From the NCBI RefSeq assembly GCF_002954245.1, contig NZ_PPTG01000048.1, positions 434,001-498,000 of the forward strand: 64,000 nucleotides of DNA, in the 5' to 3' direction. Shown here one piece after another: positions 18,698 to 30,337 of this stretch. The notes beneath the pieces were generated by a model. It ran no database searches. It saw nothing but the letters and a program-made list of their open reading frames with translations, and was not told where the DNA came from. Every line of letters starts with the position of its first letter. Position 1 is the stretch's first letter. This stretch comes from Cryobacterium aureum (GTDB taxonomy: Bacteria > Actinomycetota > Actinomycetes > Actinomycetales > Microbacteriaceae). A program made the translations under genes and the position numbers.

Positions 18698-21565
18698 GTG
18701 TCGATTACCAAGGTAGAAACAGGTCCAAAACTCAGCGTGCGCGGAGCCCGCGTGCACAACCTTCACAACGTCGATCTGGAGATTCCGCGCGATTCACTCG
18801 TGGTCTTCACCGGTCTCTCCGGTTCGGGAAAGTCGTCGCTCGCCTTCGACACCATTTTCGCGGAGGGTCAGCGCCGCTACGTAGAGTCGCTCTCGGCCTA
18901 TGCCCGGCAGTTTCTCGGACAGGTTGACCGGCCAGACGTGGACTTCATCGAGGGCCTGAGCCCCGCGGTCTCGATCGACCAGAAGTCCACCAACCGAAAC
19001 CCGCGGTCCACGGTCGGTACGATCACCGAAATCTACGACTACATGCGACTGCTCTGGGCCCGCATCGGTGTGCCGCACTGCGCCATCTGCGGCGAGATCA
19101 TCCAGTCCCAGACCGTGCAGCAGATCGCCGACCAACTCATGGAGCTGAAGGCAGGCATCCGTTACCAGGTGGTCAGCCCGGTCATTTCGCAGAAGAAGGG
19201 CGAGTTCGTCGACCTGTTCCAGGAACTCGCCGGCGGCGGCTACTCCCGCGCAATCGTCGATGGCACCCAGATTCAGCTGAGCGAACCGCCCACGCTCAAG
19301 AAGCAGCAGAAACACGACATCTCCGTCATCGTCGACCGCCTGGTCGCCGGCCCCGAACTACTTTCCCGTCTCACCGACTCCCTCGAGACGGCACTCAAAC
19401 TCACCGACGGCCTCGTCCAGATCAACTTTCTCGATGAAGAAGGCGATAAGGCCTGGCAGAACTACTCCGAGAAGCTGAGCTGCCCGAACAACCACCCGGT
19501 GCAGCTGACCGAAATTGAACCGCGCACGTTCTCGTTCAACGCCCCGTTCGGCGCCTGCCCGGAGTGCTCCGGCCTCGGCACCCGCATGTCCGTCGACGAA
19601 GACCTGCTGCTCGGCGACCCTGATCTGAGCATTGCCGAGGGAGTCGTTCTGCCCTGGACCACCCAGGGCAAGGGCCTGTTCCAGTACTACGAGAAGCTGC
19701 TCGACGGCCTCGCCCGCGACCTCGACTTCTCCCTCGACACCCCCTGGGGGGAACTAACCAGCGAGGTGCAGAACGCCGTCATGCGCGGTGATAACTTCGA
19801 GGTACGGGTCAAGTGGAAGAACCGCTACGGCCGCGAAATGAGTTACACCTCTGGCTTTGAGGGTGTCGTGCCCTACATCGAACGCCAGTACCTGCAGGCC
19901 GAGAGCGACAGCCAGCGCCAGCGCTGGTCCGAATACCTGCGCGAGGTGGACTGCCACGTCTGCAAGGGCACCAGGCTCAAGCCAGAGGTGCTCGCCGTGC
20001 GCGTGCACGACGCGAGCATTGCGGATGTCTGCTCGCTCAGTTTGAGCGACGCCCGCGCGTTCATGGACAAGCTCACTCTCACCGAGCGCGAGACCGCCAT
20101 CGCCGCCCAGGTGCTGCGCGAGATTCGGGCTCGCCTCGACTTTCTCATTCGGGTCGGGCTCAACTACCTCAACCTCGCCCGGGCAGCGGCAACCCTCTCG
20201 GGCGGTGAGGCGCAGCGCATCCGATTGGCGACGCAGATCGGTTCCGGCCTCACGGGAGTGCTCTACGTGCTCGATGAACCGAGCATCGGCCTGCACCAGC
20301 GCGACAACCGCCGCCTGATCGAGACGCTCGTCACCCTGCGTGATCTCGGCAACACACTCATCGTGGTTGAACACGACGAAGACACCATCAAAACGGCCGA
20401 CTGGATCGTTGACATTGGCCCCGGCGCCGGTGTCAACGGTGGACACGTCGTGCACTCGGGCTCCTATGCGGGTTTGCTGGCCAACACCAAGTCGCTCACC
20501 GGCGACTACCTGTCCGGGCGCAAGTCCATCGCCACGCCGAAGACCCGCCGTCCGATCGACCCTGAGCGCCTGATCGGCGTCACCGGCGCCGAGGCGAACA
20601 ACCTGCAGAAGGTCTCGGTGACCTTCCCCCTCGGCACGTTCACCGCCGTCACCGGGGTCAGCGGCTCCGGCAAATCCTCGCTCGTCAACGACATCCTCTA
20701 CCGCGTACTCGCCAATCGGCTCAACGGCGCCCGCAAGCTGCCCGGCAAGCACACGAGGGTCACCGGCCTGGAGCAGCTCGACAAGGTCATCCACGTCGAC
20801 CAGGCGCCGATCGGCCGCACGCCGCGGTCCAACCCGGCCACCTATACCGGGGTGTTCGACAAGATCCGCACCCTGTTCTCCGAAACCATCGAATCCAAGA
20901 CTCGCGGTTACCTGCCCGGACGGTTCAGCTTCAACGTCAAGGGCGGGCGCTGTGAGGCCTGCTCTGGCGACGGCACGATCAAGATCGAGATGAACTTTCT
21001 GCCGGACGTGTACGTGGCCTGCGAGGTGTGCGGGGGAGACCGGTACAATCGCGACACCCTCACCGTGCACTACAAGGGCAAGAACATCGCCGAGGTGCTC
21101 GACATGCCGATCAGCGAAGCGGCCGACTTCTTCGAACCGATCTCGTCGATCCACCGTTTTCTGAAGACGCTGGTCGAGGTCGGCCTCGGCTATGTGCGCC
21201 TCGGCCAGAGCGCCACCACCCTCTCCGGTGGCGAGGCCCAGCGGGTGAAGCTCGCAACCGAGCTACAGCGCCGCTCCAACGGTCGCAGCGTGTACGTACT
21301 CGACGAGCCCACCACGGGCCTGCACTTCGAAGACGTGCGCAAGCTGCTGCTCGTGCTCAACAGTCTCGTTGACAAGGGCAACACCGTCATCGTGATCGAG
21401 CACAACCTCGACGTCATCAAGTCCGCCGACTGGGTGATCGACCTCGGCCCTGAGGGCGGGTCCGGCGGCGGCAAGGTGCTTGCTACCGGCACGCCGGAAC
21501 ACCTCGCCACGGTCAAGAAGAGCTTCACCGGTTCCTTCCTGAAGGAGGTCCTGGCGGCCGGCTAG
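18698..21565 (+). CDS. uvrA: Excinuclease ABC subunit A
   Basis: 955 residues, the damage-sensing ATPase of nucleotide excision repair. Two ABC modules are visible: the first P-loop G-L-S-G-S-G-K-S-S, the second G-V-S-G-S-G-K-S-S, and signatures L-S-G-G-E-A-Q-R-I and L-S-G-G-E-A-Q-R-V. Zinc-finger cysteines appear as C-A-I-C, C-P-E-C and the paired C-E-A-C/C-E-V-C of the second module. The GTG start is set by the leaderless promoter geometry. uvrC follows 13 bases later. Confidence 0.97.
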   Translation: MSITKVETGPKLSVRGARVHNLHNVDLEIPRDSLVVFTGLSGSGKSSLAFDTIFAEGQRRYVESLSAYARQFLGQVDRPDVDFIEGLSPAVSIDQKSTNRNPRSTVGTITEIYDYMRLLWARIGVPHCAICGEIIQSQTVQQIADQLMELKAGIRYQVVSPVISQKKGEFVDLFQELAGGGYSRAIVDGTQIQLSEPPTLKKQQKHDISVIVDRLVAGPELLSRLTDSLETALKLTDGLVQINFLDEEGDKAWQNYSEKLSCPNNHPVQLTEIEPRTFSFNAPFGACPECSGLGTRMSVDEDLLLGDPDLSIAEGVVLPWTTQGKGLFQYYEKLLDGLARDLDFSLDTPWGELTSEVQNAVMRGDNFEVRVKWKNRYGREMSYTSGFEGVVPYIERQYLQAESDSQRQRWSEYLREVDCHVCKGTRLKPEVLAVRVHDASIADVCSLSLSDARAFMDKLTLTERETAIAAQVLREIRARLDFLIRVGLNYLNLARAAATLSGGEAQRIRLATQIGSGLTGVLYVLDEPSIGLHQRDNRRLIETLVTLRDLGNTLIVVEHDEDTIKTADWIVDIGPGAGVNGGHVVHSGSYAGLLANTKSLTGDYLSGRKSIATPKTRRPIDPERLIGVTGAEANNLQKVSVTFPLGTFTAVTGVSGSGKSSLVNDILYRVLANRLNGARKLPGKHTRVTGLEQLDKVIHVDQAPIGRTPRSNPATYTGVFDKIRTLFSETIESKTRGYLPGRFSFNVKGGRCEACSGDGTIKIEMNFLPDVYVACEVCGGDRYNRDTLTVHYKGKNIAEVLDMPISEAADFFEPISSIHRFLKTLVEVGLGYVRLGQSATTLSGGEAQRVKLATELQRRSNGRSVYVLDEPTTGLHFEDVRKLLLVLNSLVDKGNTVIVIEHNLDVIKSADWVIDLGPEGGSGGGKVLATGTPEHLATVKKSFTGSFLKEVLAAG

Positions 21566-21578
21566 GCGGCCGAACGGC

Positions 21579-23477
21579 ATGTCTGACGCGCTGAGCTATC
21601 GCCCGAAAGCGGGCGAGATTCCGACGACCCCCGGCGTGTACCGATTTCGCGACGCGACCGGCCGCATTCTTTATGTCGGCAAGGCCAAGAACCTGCGGGC
21701 CCGGCTGAGCAACTACTTCGCCCCGCTGCACAGTCTGCACGAACGCACCCGGCGAATGGTGACCACTGCGACCGGGGTCGAGTGGACGGTCGTCGGCACC
21801 GAGGTCGAAGCCCTGCAGCTCGAATGGATGTGGATCAACGAATTCGATCCGCCGTTCAACGTTCAGTTCAAGGACGACAAGTCCTACCCGTACCTCGCGG
21901 TCACCCTCGCAGACGAGGCGCCTCGAGCCCTGGTCACCCGCACCGAGGGCATCAAGGGTGCCCGCTATTTCGGGCCGTACCCCAAGGTGTGGGCCGTTCA
22001 TGAAACCATCGAGCTCATGCTCAAAGCCTTCCCCATCCGCACCTGCAACAACGCCAACTACAAACGGGCGATGCAGAGCGGAAAGCCCTGTTTCGCCGGC
22101 CAGATCGGGCGGTGCTTCGGCCCCTGCTCTGGTCTGGTGTCGATCGAGGACCATCGCACGATCGTCAACGAGTTTGTCAGTTTCATGGGCAGCCACGATA
22201 AGAAGCTCATCAACGAGCTCACCCAGGAGATGAAGGACGCAGCGGCGGCGCAGCAGTACGAGATCGCGGGCAAACGGCGCGATCAGGTGCGGGCACTCAA
22301 CGCCGTCCTCGAAAAGAGCGCGGTCGTGCTGCGCGACAACGTCGACATCGACCTGTTCGCCATCGAGCAAGACGAACTCGCGGCGGCCGTGCAACTATTC
22401 ATCGTGCGGGGCGGGCGTATCCGTGGTGTGCGCGGCTGGATGGTCGACAAAGAACTCGACGTCACGATGAGTGAACTTATCGACTCCATGATGCAGACGG
22501 CGTACAACAACGACACCAAGCCACCCCGCGAGATCGTGCTGCCCGAACTGCCCGACGATGCCGAGGCCCTCGAAACCTGGCTCGCCGACATAGCGGGTCG
22601 CAAGGTGCGCCTAGTCGCCGCGCGGCGCGGGGAAAAGGCAGCCCTGCTCGTCACGGCCACCAACAACGCCAGGCAGGCGCTGATGCTCTACAAGACCCGG
22701 CGGAGCTCCGACTTCGTCGCGCGCTCCAAGGCGCTCGAAGACATTCAGGAAGCCCTTGAGATGCCAGCGGCCCCGCTGCGCATGGAATGCTATGACGTGT
22801 CCCACCTCAGCGGCACCAACATCGTCGCGTCCATGGTGGTATTCGAAGACGGACTGCCGCGCAAAGACGAATACCGCCGCTTCAATATTCCGGAATCAAC
22901 CGACGATACCGACTCGATTTACCAGATCCTCACTCGCCGGCTCGCTTATCTGAAACCCGAGACGATCTCAGCGGATGCAGCCTTCAACGCCGCCGACATC
23001 GACGAGAGCGACATCGCCCAGGTCGAGCAGAAGCGCGCCAAGTTCAAGTACCAGCCGAACCTCCTCATCGTCGACGGCGGCCAGCCGCAGGTCGCCGCCG
23101 CCAAACGCGCCCTCGCTGAATCGGGCGTCACAGGAATTCAACTGTGCGGAATAGCCAAGCGGCTCGAAGAAATCTGGCTGCCCGACTCCGACTACCCGGT
23201 GATTCTGCCCCGCAACAGTGACGCACTATTTTTAATCCAGCGCATCCGCGACGAAGCCCACCGGTTCGCCATCACCCACCAGCGCATTCGCCGCAAGAAG
23301 GATATCTCCTCGATTTTGGGTGAGATCGCGGGGCTCGGGCCGGCCCGGGTAAAAGTTTTGTTGCAACATTTCGGTTCGGTAGCGCGCCTCAAGGTGGCTT
23401 CTGTGGCGGAAATAGCGGATGTCCGCGGTATCGGCCCGGTGCTGGCCGAGTCGATCTACGCCCATCTGCGCGCCTGA
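21579..23477 (+). CDS. uvrC: Excinuclease ABC subunit C
   Basis: 632 residues, the nuclease that makes both cuts around a lesion. The N-terminal GIY-YIG domain is clear (G-V-Y-R-F-R then [10 protein letters not shown], ~19-45), with a UVR motif (~205-240) for binding UvrB, an RNase H-like endonuclease core (M-E-C-Y-D-V-S-H and L-I-V-D-G-G), and C-terminal helix-hairpin-helix motifs (~570-630). The 13-base gap after uvrA and the lack of an obvious promoter suggest a uvrA-uvrC operon. Confidence 0.97.
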   Translation: MSDALSYRPKAGEIPTTPGVYRFRDATGRILYVGKAKNLRARLSNYFAPLHSLHERTRRMVTTATGVEWTVVGTEVEALQLEWMWINEFDPPFNVQFKDDKSYPYLAVTLADEAPRALVTRTEGIKGARYFGPYPKVWAVHETIELMLKAFPIRTCNNANYKRAMQSGKPCFAGQIGRCFGPCSGLVSIEDHRTIVNEFVSFMGSHDKKLINELTQEMKDAAAAQQYEIAGKRRDQVRALNAVLEKSAVVLRDNVDIDLFAIEQDELAAAVQLFIVRGGRIRGVRGWMVDKELDVTMSELIDSMMQTAYNNDTKPPREIVLPELPDDAEALETWLADIAGRKVRLVAARRGEKAALLVTATNNARQALMLYKTRRSSDFVARSKALEDIQEALEMPAAPLRMECYDVSHLSGTNIVASMVVFEDGLPRKDEYRRFNIPESTDDTDSIYQILTRRLAYLKPETISADAAFNAADIDESDIAQVEQKRAKFKYQPNLLIVDGGQPQVAAAKRALAESGVTGIQLCGIAKRLEEIWLPDSDYPVILPRNSDALFLIQRIRDEAHRFAITHQRIRRKKDISSILGEIAGLGPARVKVLLQHFGSVARLKVASVAEIADVRGIGPVLAESIYAHLRA

Positions 23478-23505
23478 ACGAAACCCGAAACCGGCCAGCG
23501 CTCGG

Positions 23506-23511
23506 TAGGCT
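23506..23511 (+). promoter_or_regulatory. -10 box upstream of rapZ
   Basis: TAGGCT predicts a start near 23518 and a leader of about 33 nt before the rapZ ATG. Confidence 0.5.
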
Positions 23512-23550
23512 TGCAAGTCCATCAACTTCTCATTAAGGCGATTTCCAAGA

Positions 23551-24426
23551 ATGACTACGGACCCCGACAAGCAGGAAGTGCTGATCGTCACGGGAATGTC
23601 CGGGGCGGGACGCTCCACCGTGGCCAACGCGTTGGAAGATCTGGACTGGTACGTCGTCGACAATCTTCCGCCGCAAATGCTGCGGCCCCTGGTCGATCTG
23701 GTCGAACGGGCCGGCACGAATTTACCCAAGATCGCTGCCGTCGTGGACATTCGCGGCCGCGACCTGTTCGGTGATTTTCTCGAAACCGTGCAGCAGCTCC
23801 GTAGCAATACCCAGGTGCAGGTTATCTTTCTCGAAGCCAGGGACGACGCGCTCGTGCGCAGGTTTGAATCCGTGCGCCGGCCGCATCCGCTGCAAGGCGA
23901 CGGCACTCTTCTCGACGGTATTTCGGCGGAGCGCTCTCGGCTGCTCGCCGTTCGGGAGTCGAGTGATCTCGTTGTGGACACCTCTGACCTTAACGTGCAC
24001 CAGCTCGCGACGACGATCACCGAGCGGTTCGCGGCCGAGGGGCGCGCGGGGGTGCAGCTAACCATCATGAGCTTCGGCTTCAAGTACGGCCTACCGACGG
24101 ACGTCGATCTGGTCGCGGATGCCCGCTTTCTGCCGAACCCGTTCTGGATCCCCGAGTTGCGCGCGCACACCGGCGTCGAGCCGCAGGTGAGAGACTTTGT
24201 ACTTGCTCAAAGTGGTGCCCTCGATTTCATCGACCACTATGCCGCCGCCATGGCGCCGGTGCTGGCTGGCTACCAGCGCGAAAATAAACGCCACGCCACC
24301 ATCGGCATCGGCTGCACCGGAGGCAAGCACCGCTCCGTTGCGATGGCCAGAGAACTGGCCTCCCGGCTCGAAAAACTTCCCGGTGTCGCGGTCAATATCA
24401 AGGACCGCGACCTCGGACGCGAATAA
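23551..24426 (+). CDS. rapZ: RapZ/YvcJ-family nucleotide-binding protein
   Basis: 291 residues. The N-terminal P-loop reads G-M-S-G-A-G-R-S-T (15-23), with Arg in place of the Walker lysine; as far as I recall this is common in actinobacterial members. D-N-L-P-P and the C-terminal G-C-T-G-G-K-H-R-S-V motif are family marks. In E. coli RapZ is an adaptor that guides RNase E to small RNAs; in Gram-positives its role is unclear. It lies between uvrC and whiA as in most actinobacteria, but the usual yvcK/cuvA gene between rapZ and whiA is missing. Confidence 0.94.
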   Translation: MTTDPDKQEVLIVTGMSGAGRSTVANALEDLDWYVVDNLPPQMLRPLVDLVERAGTNLPKIAAVVDIRGRDLFGDFLETVQQLRSNTQVQVIFLEARDDALVRRFESVRRPHPLQGDGTLLDGISAERSRLLAVRESSDLVVDTSDLNVHQLATTITERFAAEGRAGVQLTIMSFGFKYGLPTDVDLVADARFLPNPFWIPELRAHTGVEPQVRDFVLAQSGALDFIDHYAAAMAPVLAGYQRENKRHATIGIGCTGGKHRSVAMARELASRLEKLPGVAVNIKDRDLGRE

Positions 24427-24507
24427 GCGAGCCAGGGCGCCACATCCAGCTCCCCAGGCTTTCACCACTCAGATGTAACGCAACTGATCAACAGAATGGA
24501 AAAGCGA

Positions 24508-25497
24508 TTGGCACTCACCGCCGACGTTAAAGATGAACTTTCGCGCGTGGAGGTCTCCAAGACCACCGTGCGCGCGGCCGAACTGGCCACAATTCTCCGG
24601 TTCTCCGGCGGATTACACATGATCAGCAGTCGCATCGCGATCGAGTCCGAACTCGACACTGCCATCCTGGCTCGAAGGGTGCGCAAAGATCTCGCCGAGC
24701 TGTACGGGGTGCGCAGCGCCCTGCAGGTCATTGCGGCCACCGGAATCCGTCAGTCCAGCCATTACCTCGTACAGGTGATCGAGGGAGGAGAGACGCTGGC
24801 GCGCCAGACCGGACTGTTGGATGCCCGTCGCCGACCGATTCGCGGTCTGCCGAACCGGCTGACCACGGGCTCCCGGGAAGAGATCGCCGCTGTCTGGCGC
24901 GGAGCGTTTCTCGCCCATGGCACCCTGACCGACCCGGGTCGTTCTGCGGCTCTCGAGGTGATCTGCCCCGGCAACGAGGCAGCCATGGCTCTGGTCGGAG
25001 CGGCCGGCCGGCTGGGTGTCGCGGCCAAGGCGCGCGAAGTGCGTGGGGTGCACCGCGTTGTCATTCGTGACGGTGACGCCATCGGCGCGATGCTCGTGCA
25101 CATGGGGGCCACCAACACGGTACTCAACTGGGAAACACTGCGTCAGCGCCGCGAAGTCCGCGCCACGGCCAACCGCCTGGTGAACTTCGATGACGCCAAC
25201 CTGCGTCGTTCCGCCGAGGCCGCCGTCGCCGCTTGCGCTCGGGTGCAGCGGGCCATGGACATTCTCGGCGAGGACATCCCCAAGCACCTGCGCTACGCCG
25301 GATACCTGCGCCTCAACTTTCGTGACTCCAGTCTTGATGAACTCGGCCACCACGCCGATCCGCCCATGACCAAAGATGCCGTCGCCGGTCGAATTCGCCG
25401 TTTGCTGGCCATGGCTGACAAGAAGGCGGTCGAGCTCGGCGTCGAAGGAACCGACGTTGACTACCCGGTTCACCCCGAAGACGTTTCACCCCGGTAA
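24508..25497 (+). CDS. whiA: WhiA, sporulation/cell-division regulator
   Basis: About 329 residues. WhiA combines a LAGLIDADG-like N-terminal part with a C-terminal helix-turn-helix and controls sporulation septation in Streptomyces; in non-sporulating actinobacteria it is tied to cell division. Family marks: T-A-D-V-K-D-E-L-S at the start, R-G-A-F-L-A-H-G (~130), [21 protein letters not shown] prefer the TTG at 24508, since relatives start M-A-L-T-A and GGAAAAG lies just before it. An ATG four codons upstream (24496) is possible but has no ribosome site. Confidence 0.93.
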   Translation: MALTADVKDELSRVEVSKTTVRAAELATILRFSGGLHMISSRIAIESELDTAILARRVRKDLAELYGVRSALQVIAATGIRQSSHYLVQVIEGGETLARQTGLLDARRRPIRGLPNRLTTGSREEIAAVWRGAFLAHGTLTDPGRSAALEVICPGNEAAMALVGAAGRLGVAAKAREVRGVHRVVIRDGDAIGAMLVHMGATNTVLNWETLRQRREVRATANRLVNFDDANLRRSAEAAVAACARVQRAMDILGEDIPKHLRYAGYLRLNFRDSSLDELGHHADPPMTKDAVAGRIRRLLAMADKKAVELGVEGTDVDYPVHPEDVSPR

Positions 25498-25553
25498 ACC
25501 ACACCACCGAGACGCGTGAGGTCACGAATTCTGTGGTACCGAAGCCTCGCGAG

Positions 25554-25559
25554 TAGACT
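25554..25559 (+). promoter_or_regulatory. -10 box of sodA
   Basis: TAGACT predicts a start near 25566 and a leader of about 55 nt. The leader ends in a strong AAGGAG seven bases before the ATG. Confidence 0.55.
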
Positions 25560-25621
25560 AAAACGTCGCTTACAACGCAGCCGCACTCGGTGCGGCGGCA
25601 CAACTCACAAGGAGATAAGTA

Positions 25622-26248
25622 ATGGCTGAATACACCCTCCCCACCCTTGATTACGACTACGCGGCCCTCGAGCCCAGTATCAGCGGCACCATCATGGAAC
25701 TCCACCATGGCAAGCACCACCAGGCTTACGTCACCGGTGCCAACACGGCTCTGGCTCAGCTCGCGGAGGCCCGCGACAGCGGAAGCCTCGCCAACGTGAA
25801 CAAGCTAGAAAAGGATCTCGCCTTCAACCTCGGCGGCCACGTCAACCACTCCATCTTCTGGACCAACCTGTCCCCGAATGGCGGCGACAAGCCGGTCGGT
25901 GAGCTCGCTGCGGCAATCGATGACAACTTCGGTTCCTTTGACAGGTTCCAGGCGCACTTCACCGCGGCTGCACTCGGCGTGCAGGGTTCCGGCTGGGCAG
26001 TCCTCGCCTGGGATTCCATCGGACAGCGCCTGATCATCCAGCAGTTCTTCGACCAGCAGTCCAACTTCGCTGCCGGAACCGTTCCGGTTCTCATGCTTGA
26101 TGTCTGGGAGCACGCCTACTACCTCGACTACCGCAACGTGCGCGCCGACTACGTCAAGGCCTTCTGGAACATTGCCAATTGGGCAAACGTGCAGGAGCGT
26201 TTCACCGTCGCACGCGAGAAGACCAACGGCCTGCTGCTACTCTCGTAG
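25622..26248 (+). CDS. sodA: Superoxide dismutase (Mn/Fe family)
   Basis: A 208-residue cytoplasmic enzyme that dismutates superoxide. All four metal ligands are visible: His28 (in E-L-H-H-G-K-H-H), His76 (V-N-H-S-I-F-W), Asp160 and His164 (L-D-V-W-E-H-A-Y-Y). Manganese is the likelier metal but cannot be proven by eye. It sits between whiA and gap with its own promoter and terminator, so it is an independent unit. Confidence 0.96.
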   Translation: MAEYTLPTLDYDYAALEPSISGTIMELHHGKHHQAYVTGANTALAQLAEARDSGSLANVNKLEKDLAFNLGGHVNHSIFWTNLSPNGGDKPVGELAAAIDDNFGSFDRFQAHFTAAALGVQGSGWAVLAWDSIGQRLIIQQFFDQQSNFAAGTVPVLMLDVWEHAYYLDYRNVRADYVKAFWNIANWANVQERFTVAREKTNGLLLLS

Positions 26249-27352
<1,104 letters not shown>

Positions 27353-27362
27353 CGGCCGCGCG

Positions 27363-28577
27363 GTGACGTTACGCACTATTGACTCGCTCGGTTCACTTAC
27401 CGGCAAGCGGGTTATTGTCCGCTTCGACCTGAATGTGCCGTTGAAGAACGGTCAGATCACCGACGACGGACGAGTGCGGGCGTCACTGCCAACCCTCAAC
27501 GCCCTCGTCGCCCAAGGCGCCCGCGTGGTGATCGTTTCTCACCTCGGGCGCCCCGACGGGACCGTTGATCCCCAATACAGTTTGAAGCCTGTTGCCGCTC
27601 GCCTGAGCGAACTGGTGAATCTGCCGGTGGCCTTCGCCACCGACACCGTCGGCGATTCGGCCACCCAGGCCGTCGCAGCGCTGCAGGACGGCGACATCGT
27701 CGTTCTGGAGAACCTGCGCTTCAACGCCGGTGAAACCAGCAAAGCGGATGCCGAGCGCCTCGCGTTCGCCCAGCAGCTCGCGCTGCTCGGCGACGTTCTC
27801 GTCTCCGACGGCTTCGGCGTCGTGCACCGCAAGCAGGCCAGCGTGTTCGATCTGGCCGCGCTTGTGCCGAGCGCGGCCGGCCTGCTCATCGCGGCCGAAC
27901 TCGACGTACTCGATCGCCTCACCGAGAAGCCGGAGGCGCCGTACACGGTCATCCTCGGCGGCTCCAAGGTCAGCGACAAGCTCGGTGTCATTGGTCACCT
28001 GCTGCCCCGAGTGAATTCTCTGCTCATCGGTGGCGGCATGCTGTTCACCTTCCTGGCCGCCCAGGGCCATAAGGTCGGCGCGAGCCTTCTGGAAGGCGAT
28101 CAGATTGAAACGGTTCGCGGTTATTTGGCCGAAGCCGAACGTCTCGGCGTGAAAATTGTGCTTCCGACAGATGTCGTGGTCGCGGCGAAGTTCGGTGCAG
28201 ATGCCGAGCACGTGATCACCCCGGCCGACGGCATCGAGAACACCCCGTTCGGTGCGGCCGGACTCGGCCTTGACATCGGTCCAGACACGGCGGCAGCTTT
28301 CGCGCAGATTATTCGGGCGTCCAACACTGTGTTCTGGAACGGCCCGATGGGCGTTTTTGAACTCGCACCATTTGCGGAAGGCACCCAAACCGTGGCCGCC
28401 GCACTCACCGAGGTCACCGGCCTCAGCGTGGTCGGTGGCGGCGACTCGGCTGCTGCCGTGCGCATCCTCGGTTTCAACGACGACCAATTCGGTCATATTT
28501 CTACCGGCGGTGGCGCGAGCCTCGAGTTCCTCGAAGGCAAACGTCTACCAGGACTGGAGGTCCTCGGATGGCAGTGA
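27363..28577 (+). CDS. pgk: Phosphoglycerate kinase
   Basis: 404 residues; transfers phosphate from 1,3-bisphosphoglycerate to ADP. Seen: V-R-F-D-L-N-V-P near the N-terminus, L-G-R-P-D-G, E-N-L-R-F, S-K-V-S-D-K-L-G-V-I and the nucleotide loop G-G-G-D-S-A-A-A-V. The GTG at 27363, ten bases after the gap stop, gives the usual length; the frame is open further up inside gap but has no homology there. Its 3' end overlaps tpiA by ten bases. Confidence 0.96.
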   Translation: MTLRTIDSLGSLTGKRVIVRFDLNVPLKNGQITDDGRVRASLPTLNALVAQGARVVIVSHLGRPDGTVDPQYSLKPVAARLSELVNLPVAFATDTVGDSATQAVAALQDGDIVVLENLRFNAGETSKADAERLAFAQQLALLGDVLVSDGFGVVHRKQASVFDLAALVPSAAGLLIAAELDVLDRLTEKPEAPYTVILGGSKVSDKLGVIGHLLPRVNSLLIGGGMLFTFLAAQGHKVGASLLEGDQIETVRGYLAEAERLGVKIVLPTDVVVAAKFGADAEHVITPADGIENTPFGAAGLGLDIGPDTAAAFAQIIRASNTVFWNGPMGVFELAPFAEGTQTVAAALTEVTGLSVVGGGDSAAAVRILGFNDDQFGHISTGGGASLEFLEGKRLPGLEVLGWQ

Positions 28578-29368
28578 ACATCAACCCTCGGCGCACACCG
28601 CTGATTGCGGGCAACTGGAAGATGAACCTGGACCACCTCCAGGCCATCGCTTTCGTGCAGAAGCTCGCCTGGAACCTCAAAGACGCCAACCACGACTTCG
28701 CCGCGGTCGAAGTGGCAGTTTTCCCGCCATTCACCGATCTGCGCAGCGTGCAGACTCTGGTATCGGCCGACAAGCTTCCGCTGGCCTTTGGTGCGCAGGA
28801 CATGTCCGCCCGGGACTCCGGAGCCTATACGGGTGAGATCTCTGGAGCGTTCCTCGCCCAGCTGGAGTGCCAGTACGTCATCATCGGTCACTCCGAACGA
28901 CGTACGCTGCACAACGAGTCCGATGAGCAGGTCGCTGCCAAGGTGACCGCAGCGGTGAAGCACAACCTCGTGCCGCTCATCTGCGTCGGCGAGAGTGCCG
29001 AAGACCTCGCTACGCACGGTCCGAGCGCCGTTCCCGTCGCTCAGCTGCGTGCCGCTCTGGCTGGCGTCACGAACGCCGCCGATATCGTCGTCGCGTATGA
29101 GCCGGTGTGGGCGATCGGGTCCGGTCAGGCCGCCACGCCGGATCAGGCCGAACAGGTCGCGGCAGCGCTGCGTGGCGTTCTCACCGAGACTCTGGGACAG
29201 GACGTAGCCGACAAGACCCGCATCCTCTATGGTGGTTCGGTCAAGAGCGGCAACATTGCCGCGTTCATGCGGGAACCCAACGTAGACGGTGCCCTGGTCG
29301 GTGGCGCCAGTCTCGATATTGTGGAGTTCTCCGGCATCATTCGGTATCACAAGCACGTCGGGCTCTAA
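28568..29368 (+). CDS. tpiA: Triosephosphate isomerase
   Basis: 266 residues; interconverts dihydroxyacetone phosphate and glyceraldehyde-3-phosphate. N-W-K-M-N carries the active-site Lys, His108 is in I-I-G-H-S-E-R-R, Glu178 in A-Y-E-P-V-W-A-I-G, and the phosphate loop reads Y-G-G-S-V. The ATG lies inside the last codons of pgk and has GGAGG nine bases before it, so the pair is coupled. Confidence 0.97.
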   Translation: MAVNINPRRTPLIAGNWKMNLDHLQAIAFVQKLAWNLKDANHDFAAVEVAVFPPFTDLRSVQTLVSADKLPLAFGAQDMSARDSGAYTGEISGAFLAQLECQYVIIGHSERRTLHNESDEQVAAKVTAAVKHNLVPLICVGESAEDLATHGPSAVPVAQLRAALAGVTNAADIVVAYEPVWAIGSGQAATPDQAEQVAAALRGVLTETLGQDVADKTRILYGGSVKSGNIAAFMREPNVDGALVGGASLDIVEFSGIIRYHKHVGL

Positions 29369-29390
29369 ACCGACGCGTTCCTGACATCTC

Positions 29391-29428
29391 AGGAGCGAGG
29401 TGGTTGCCGCGGCAACGACCTCGCTCCT
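29391..29428. repeat. Large inverted repeat between tpiA and secG
   Basis: Two 19-bp arms (29391-29409 and 29410-29428) match at all but one position, with no loop. There is no T tract. The right arm lies where the -35 element of the secG promoter would be. It may terminate the gap operon or act as an operator for secG. Confidence 0.75.
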
Positions 29429-29438
29429 GCGCGAAGGG

Positions 29439-29444
29439 TATAAT
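29439..29444 (+). promoter_or_regulatory. -10 box of secG
   Basis: A perfect TATAAT, ten bases after the large inverted repeat. Transcription would start near 29451. Confidence 0.6.
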
Positions 29445-29495
29445 TACGATGTCTGGGCGCCAGAGTTGCGCCCACCGTGTTTTGAAAGGTTTCGT

Positions 29496-29747
29496 GTGGA
29501 GATTCTCCAGGTCGTCATGCAGGTGCTCGTCGGTATTACGAGCCTCCTGCTCACCATGCTCATTTTGCTGCACAAGGGGCGGGGCGGTGGGTTGTCGGAC
29601 ATGTTCGGTGGCGGCGTAACCTCCAACCTCGGTGCTTCGGGAGTTGCCGAGCGCAACCTCAACCGCATCACTGTCATCCTGGGACTGCTGTGGATCTCCT
29701 GCATCGTGGTTCTCGGATTGATCACCAGATTTGATACAGGGGCTTAA
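29496..29747 (+). CDS. secG: Preprotein translocase subunit SecG
   Basis: An 83-residue membrane protein with two helices (~3-24 and ~55-77) joined by the conserved H-K-G-R-G-G-G-L-S-D-M-F-G-G stretch. It stimulates SecYEG-dependent export. The GTG at 29496 is chosen because the protein then begins at the first helix (M-E-I-L-Q-V-V-M) and AAAGG lies seven bases upstream. The frame opens earlier, but inside the promoter and hairpin region. Confidence 0.94.
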   Translation: MEILQVVMQVLVGITSLLLTMLILLHKGRGGGLSDMFGGGVTSNLGASGVAERNLNRITVILGLLWISCIVVLGLITRFDTGA

Positions 29748-29891
29748 CTTTTCGCCCTGTGCGGAGTTACCCTGAAGCGAAGTCACCCAGAATTCTTCTG
29801 GGCCCAGTTTTTCACCAGCACATCTCGGCAACAGCAGCACCAATCAGAGCTCGACTGCAGCACCAACTGCACGGGCTAACGGAGGAACAAG

Positions 29892-30260
29892 ATGGCATCA
29901 GGCGGAAGCGCAATTCGTGGCTCGCGTGTCGGCGCAGGCCCCATGGGGGAGCAGGACCGCGGTTTTCACGCGGATCGCATCAAGGTTTCCTACTGGGATG
30001 CACTCGGCAATGAGACCGTTCGGTACTTTGCCGCGAGTCTTCCCGACGAGGAAATCCCGGTGACCATCGATTGCCCGTCGTCCGGGCTTCCGGCGGGCCG
30101 TGACAAGGAGAATCCTCCGTCCGTGGTGAAACTTGAGCCATACAAGACGCACCTGGCCTATGTCAAGGAACGTCGAACCGAGGAAGAAGCAGAGTCGCTC
30201 CTCGAAGAGGCACTGAACCAGCTGCGCGTTCGTCGTGGCAAGTTGTCGCCCACCAACTGA
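29892..30260 (+). CDS. rbpA: RNA polymerase-binding protein RbpA
   Basis: 122 residues. RbpA is an actinobacteria-specific partner of RNA polymerase and the principal sigma factor that stabilises open complexes. Marks: the basic N-terminal tail with G-S-A-I-R-G-S-R-V-G, the core P-V-T-I-D-C-P-S-S-G-L-P-A-G, and the C-terminal sigma-interacting helix rich in Glu and Arg. GGAGG lies nine bases before the ATG. Its presence supports the actinobacterial assignment. Confidence 0.96.
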   Translation: MASGGSAIRGSRVGAGPMGEQDRGFHADRIKVSYWDALGNETVRYFAASLPDEEIPVTIDCPSSGLPAGRDKENPPSVVKLEPYKTHLAYVKERRTEEEAESLLEEALNQLRVRRGKLSPTN

Positions 30261-30272
30261 TTGTGAGCTAGC

Positions 30273-30309
30273 AAAGACCGGCCCTCGAGAAATCGATGGC
30301 CGGTCTTTT
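30273..30309. terminator. Terminator between rbpA and pgl
   Basis: AAAGACCGGCC (30273-30283) pairs perfectly with GGCCGGTCTTT (30298-30308), with T bases on the plus side. It lies between convergent genes and serves rbpA first; use by pgl on the other strand is possible. Confidence 0.85.
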
Positions 30310-30337
30310 CTCTTCGTTTCGCTGCGGCCTGGCCGTG

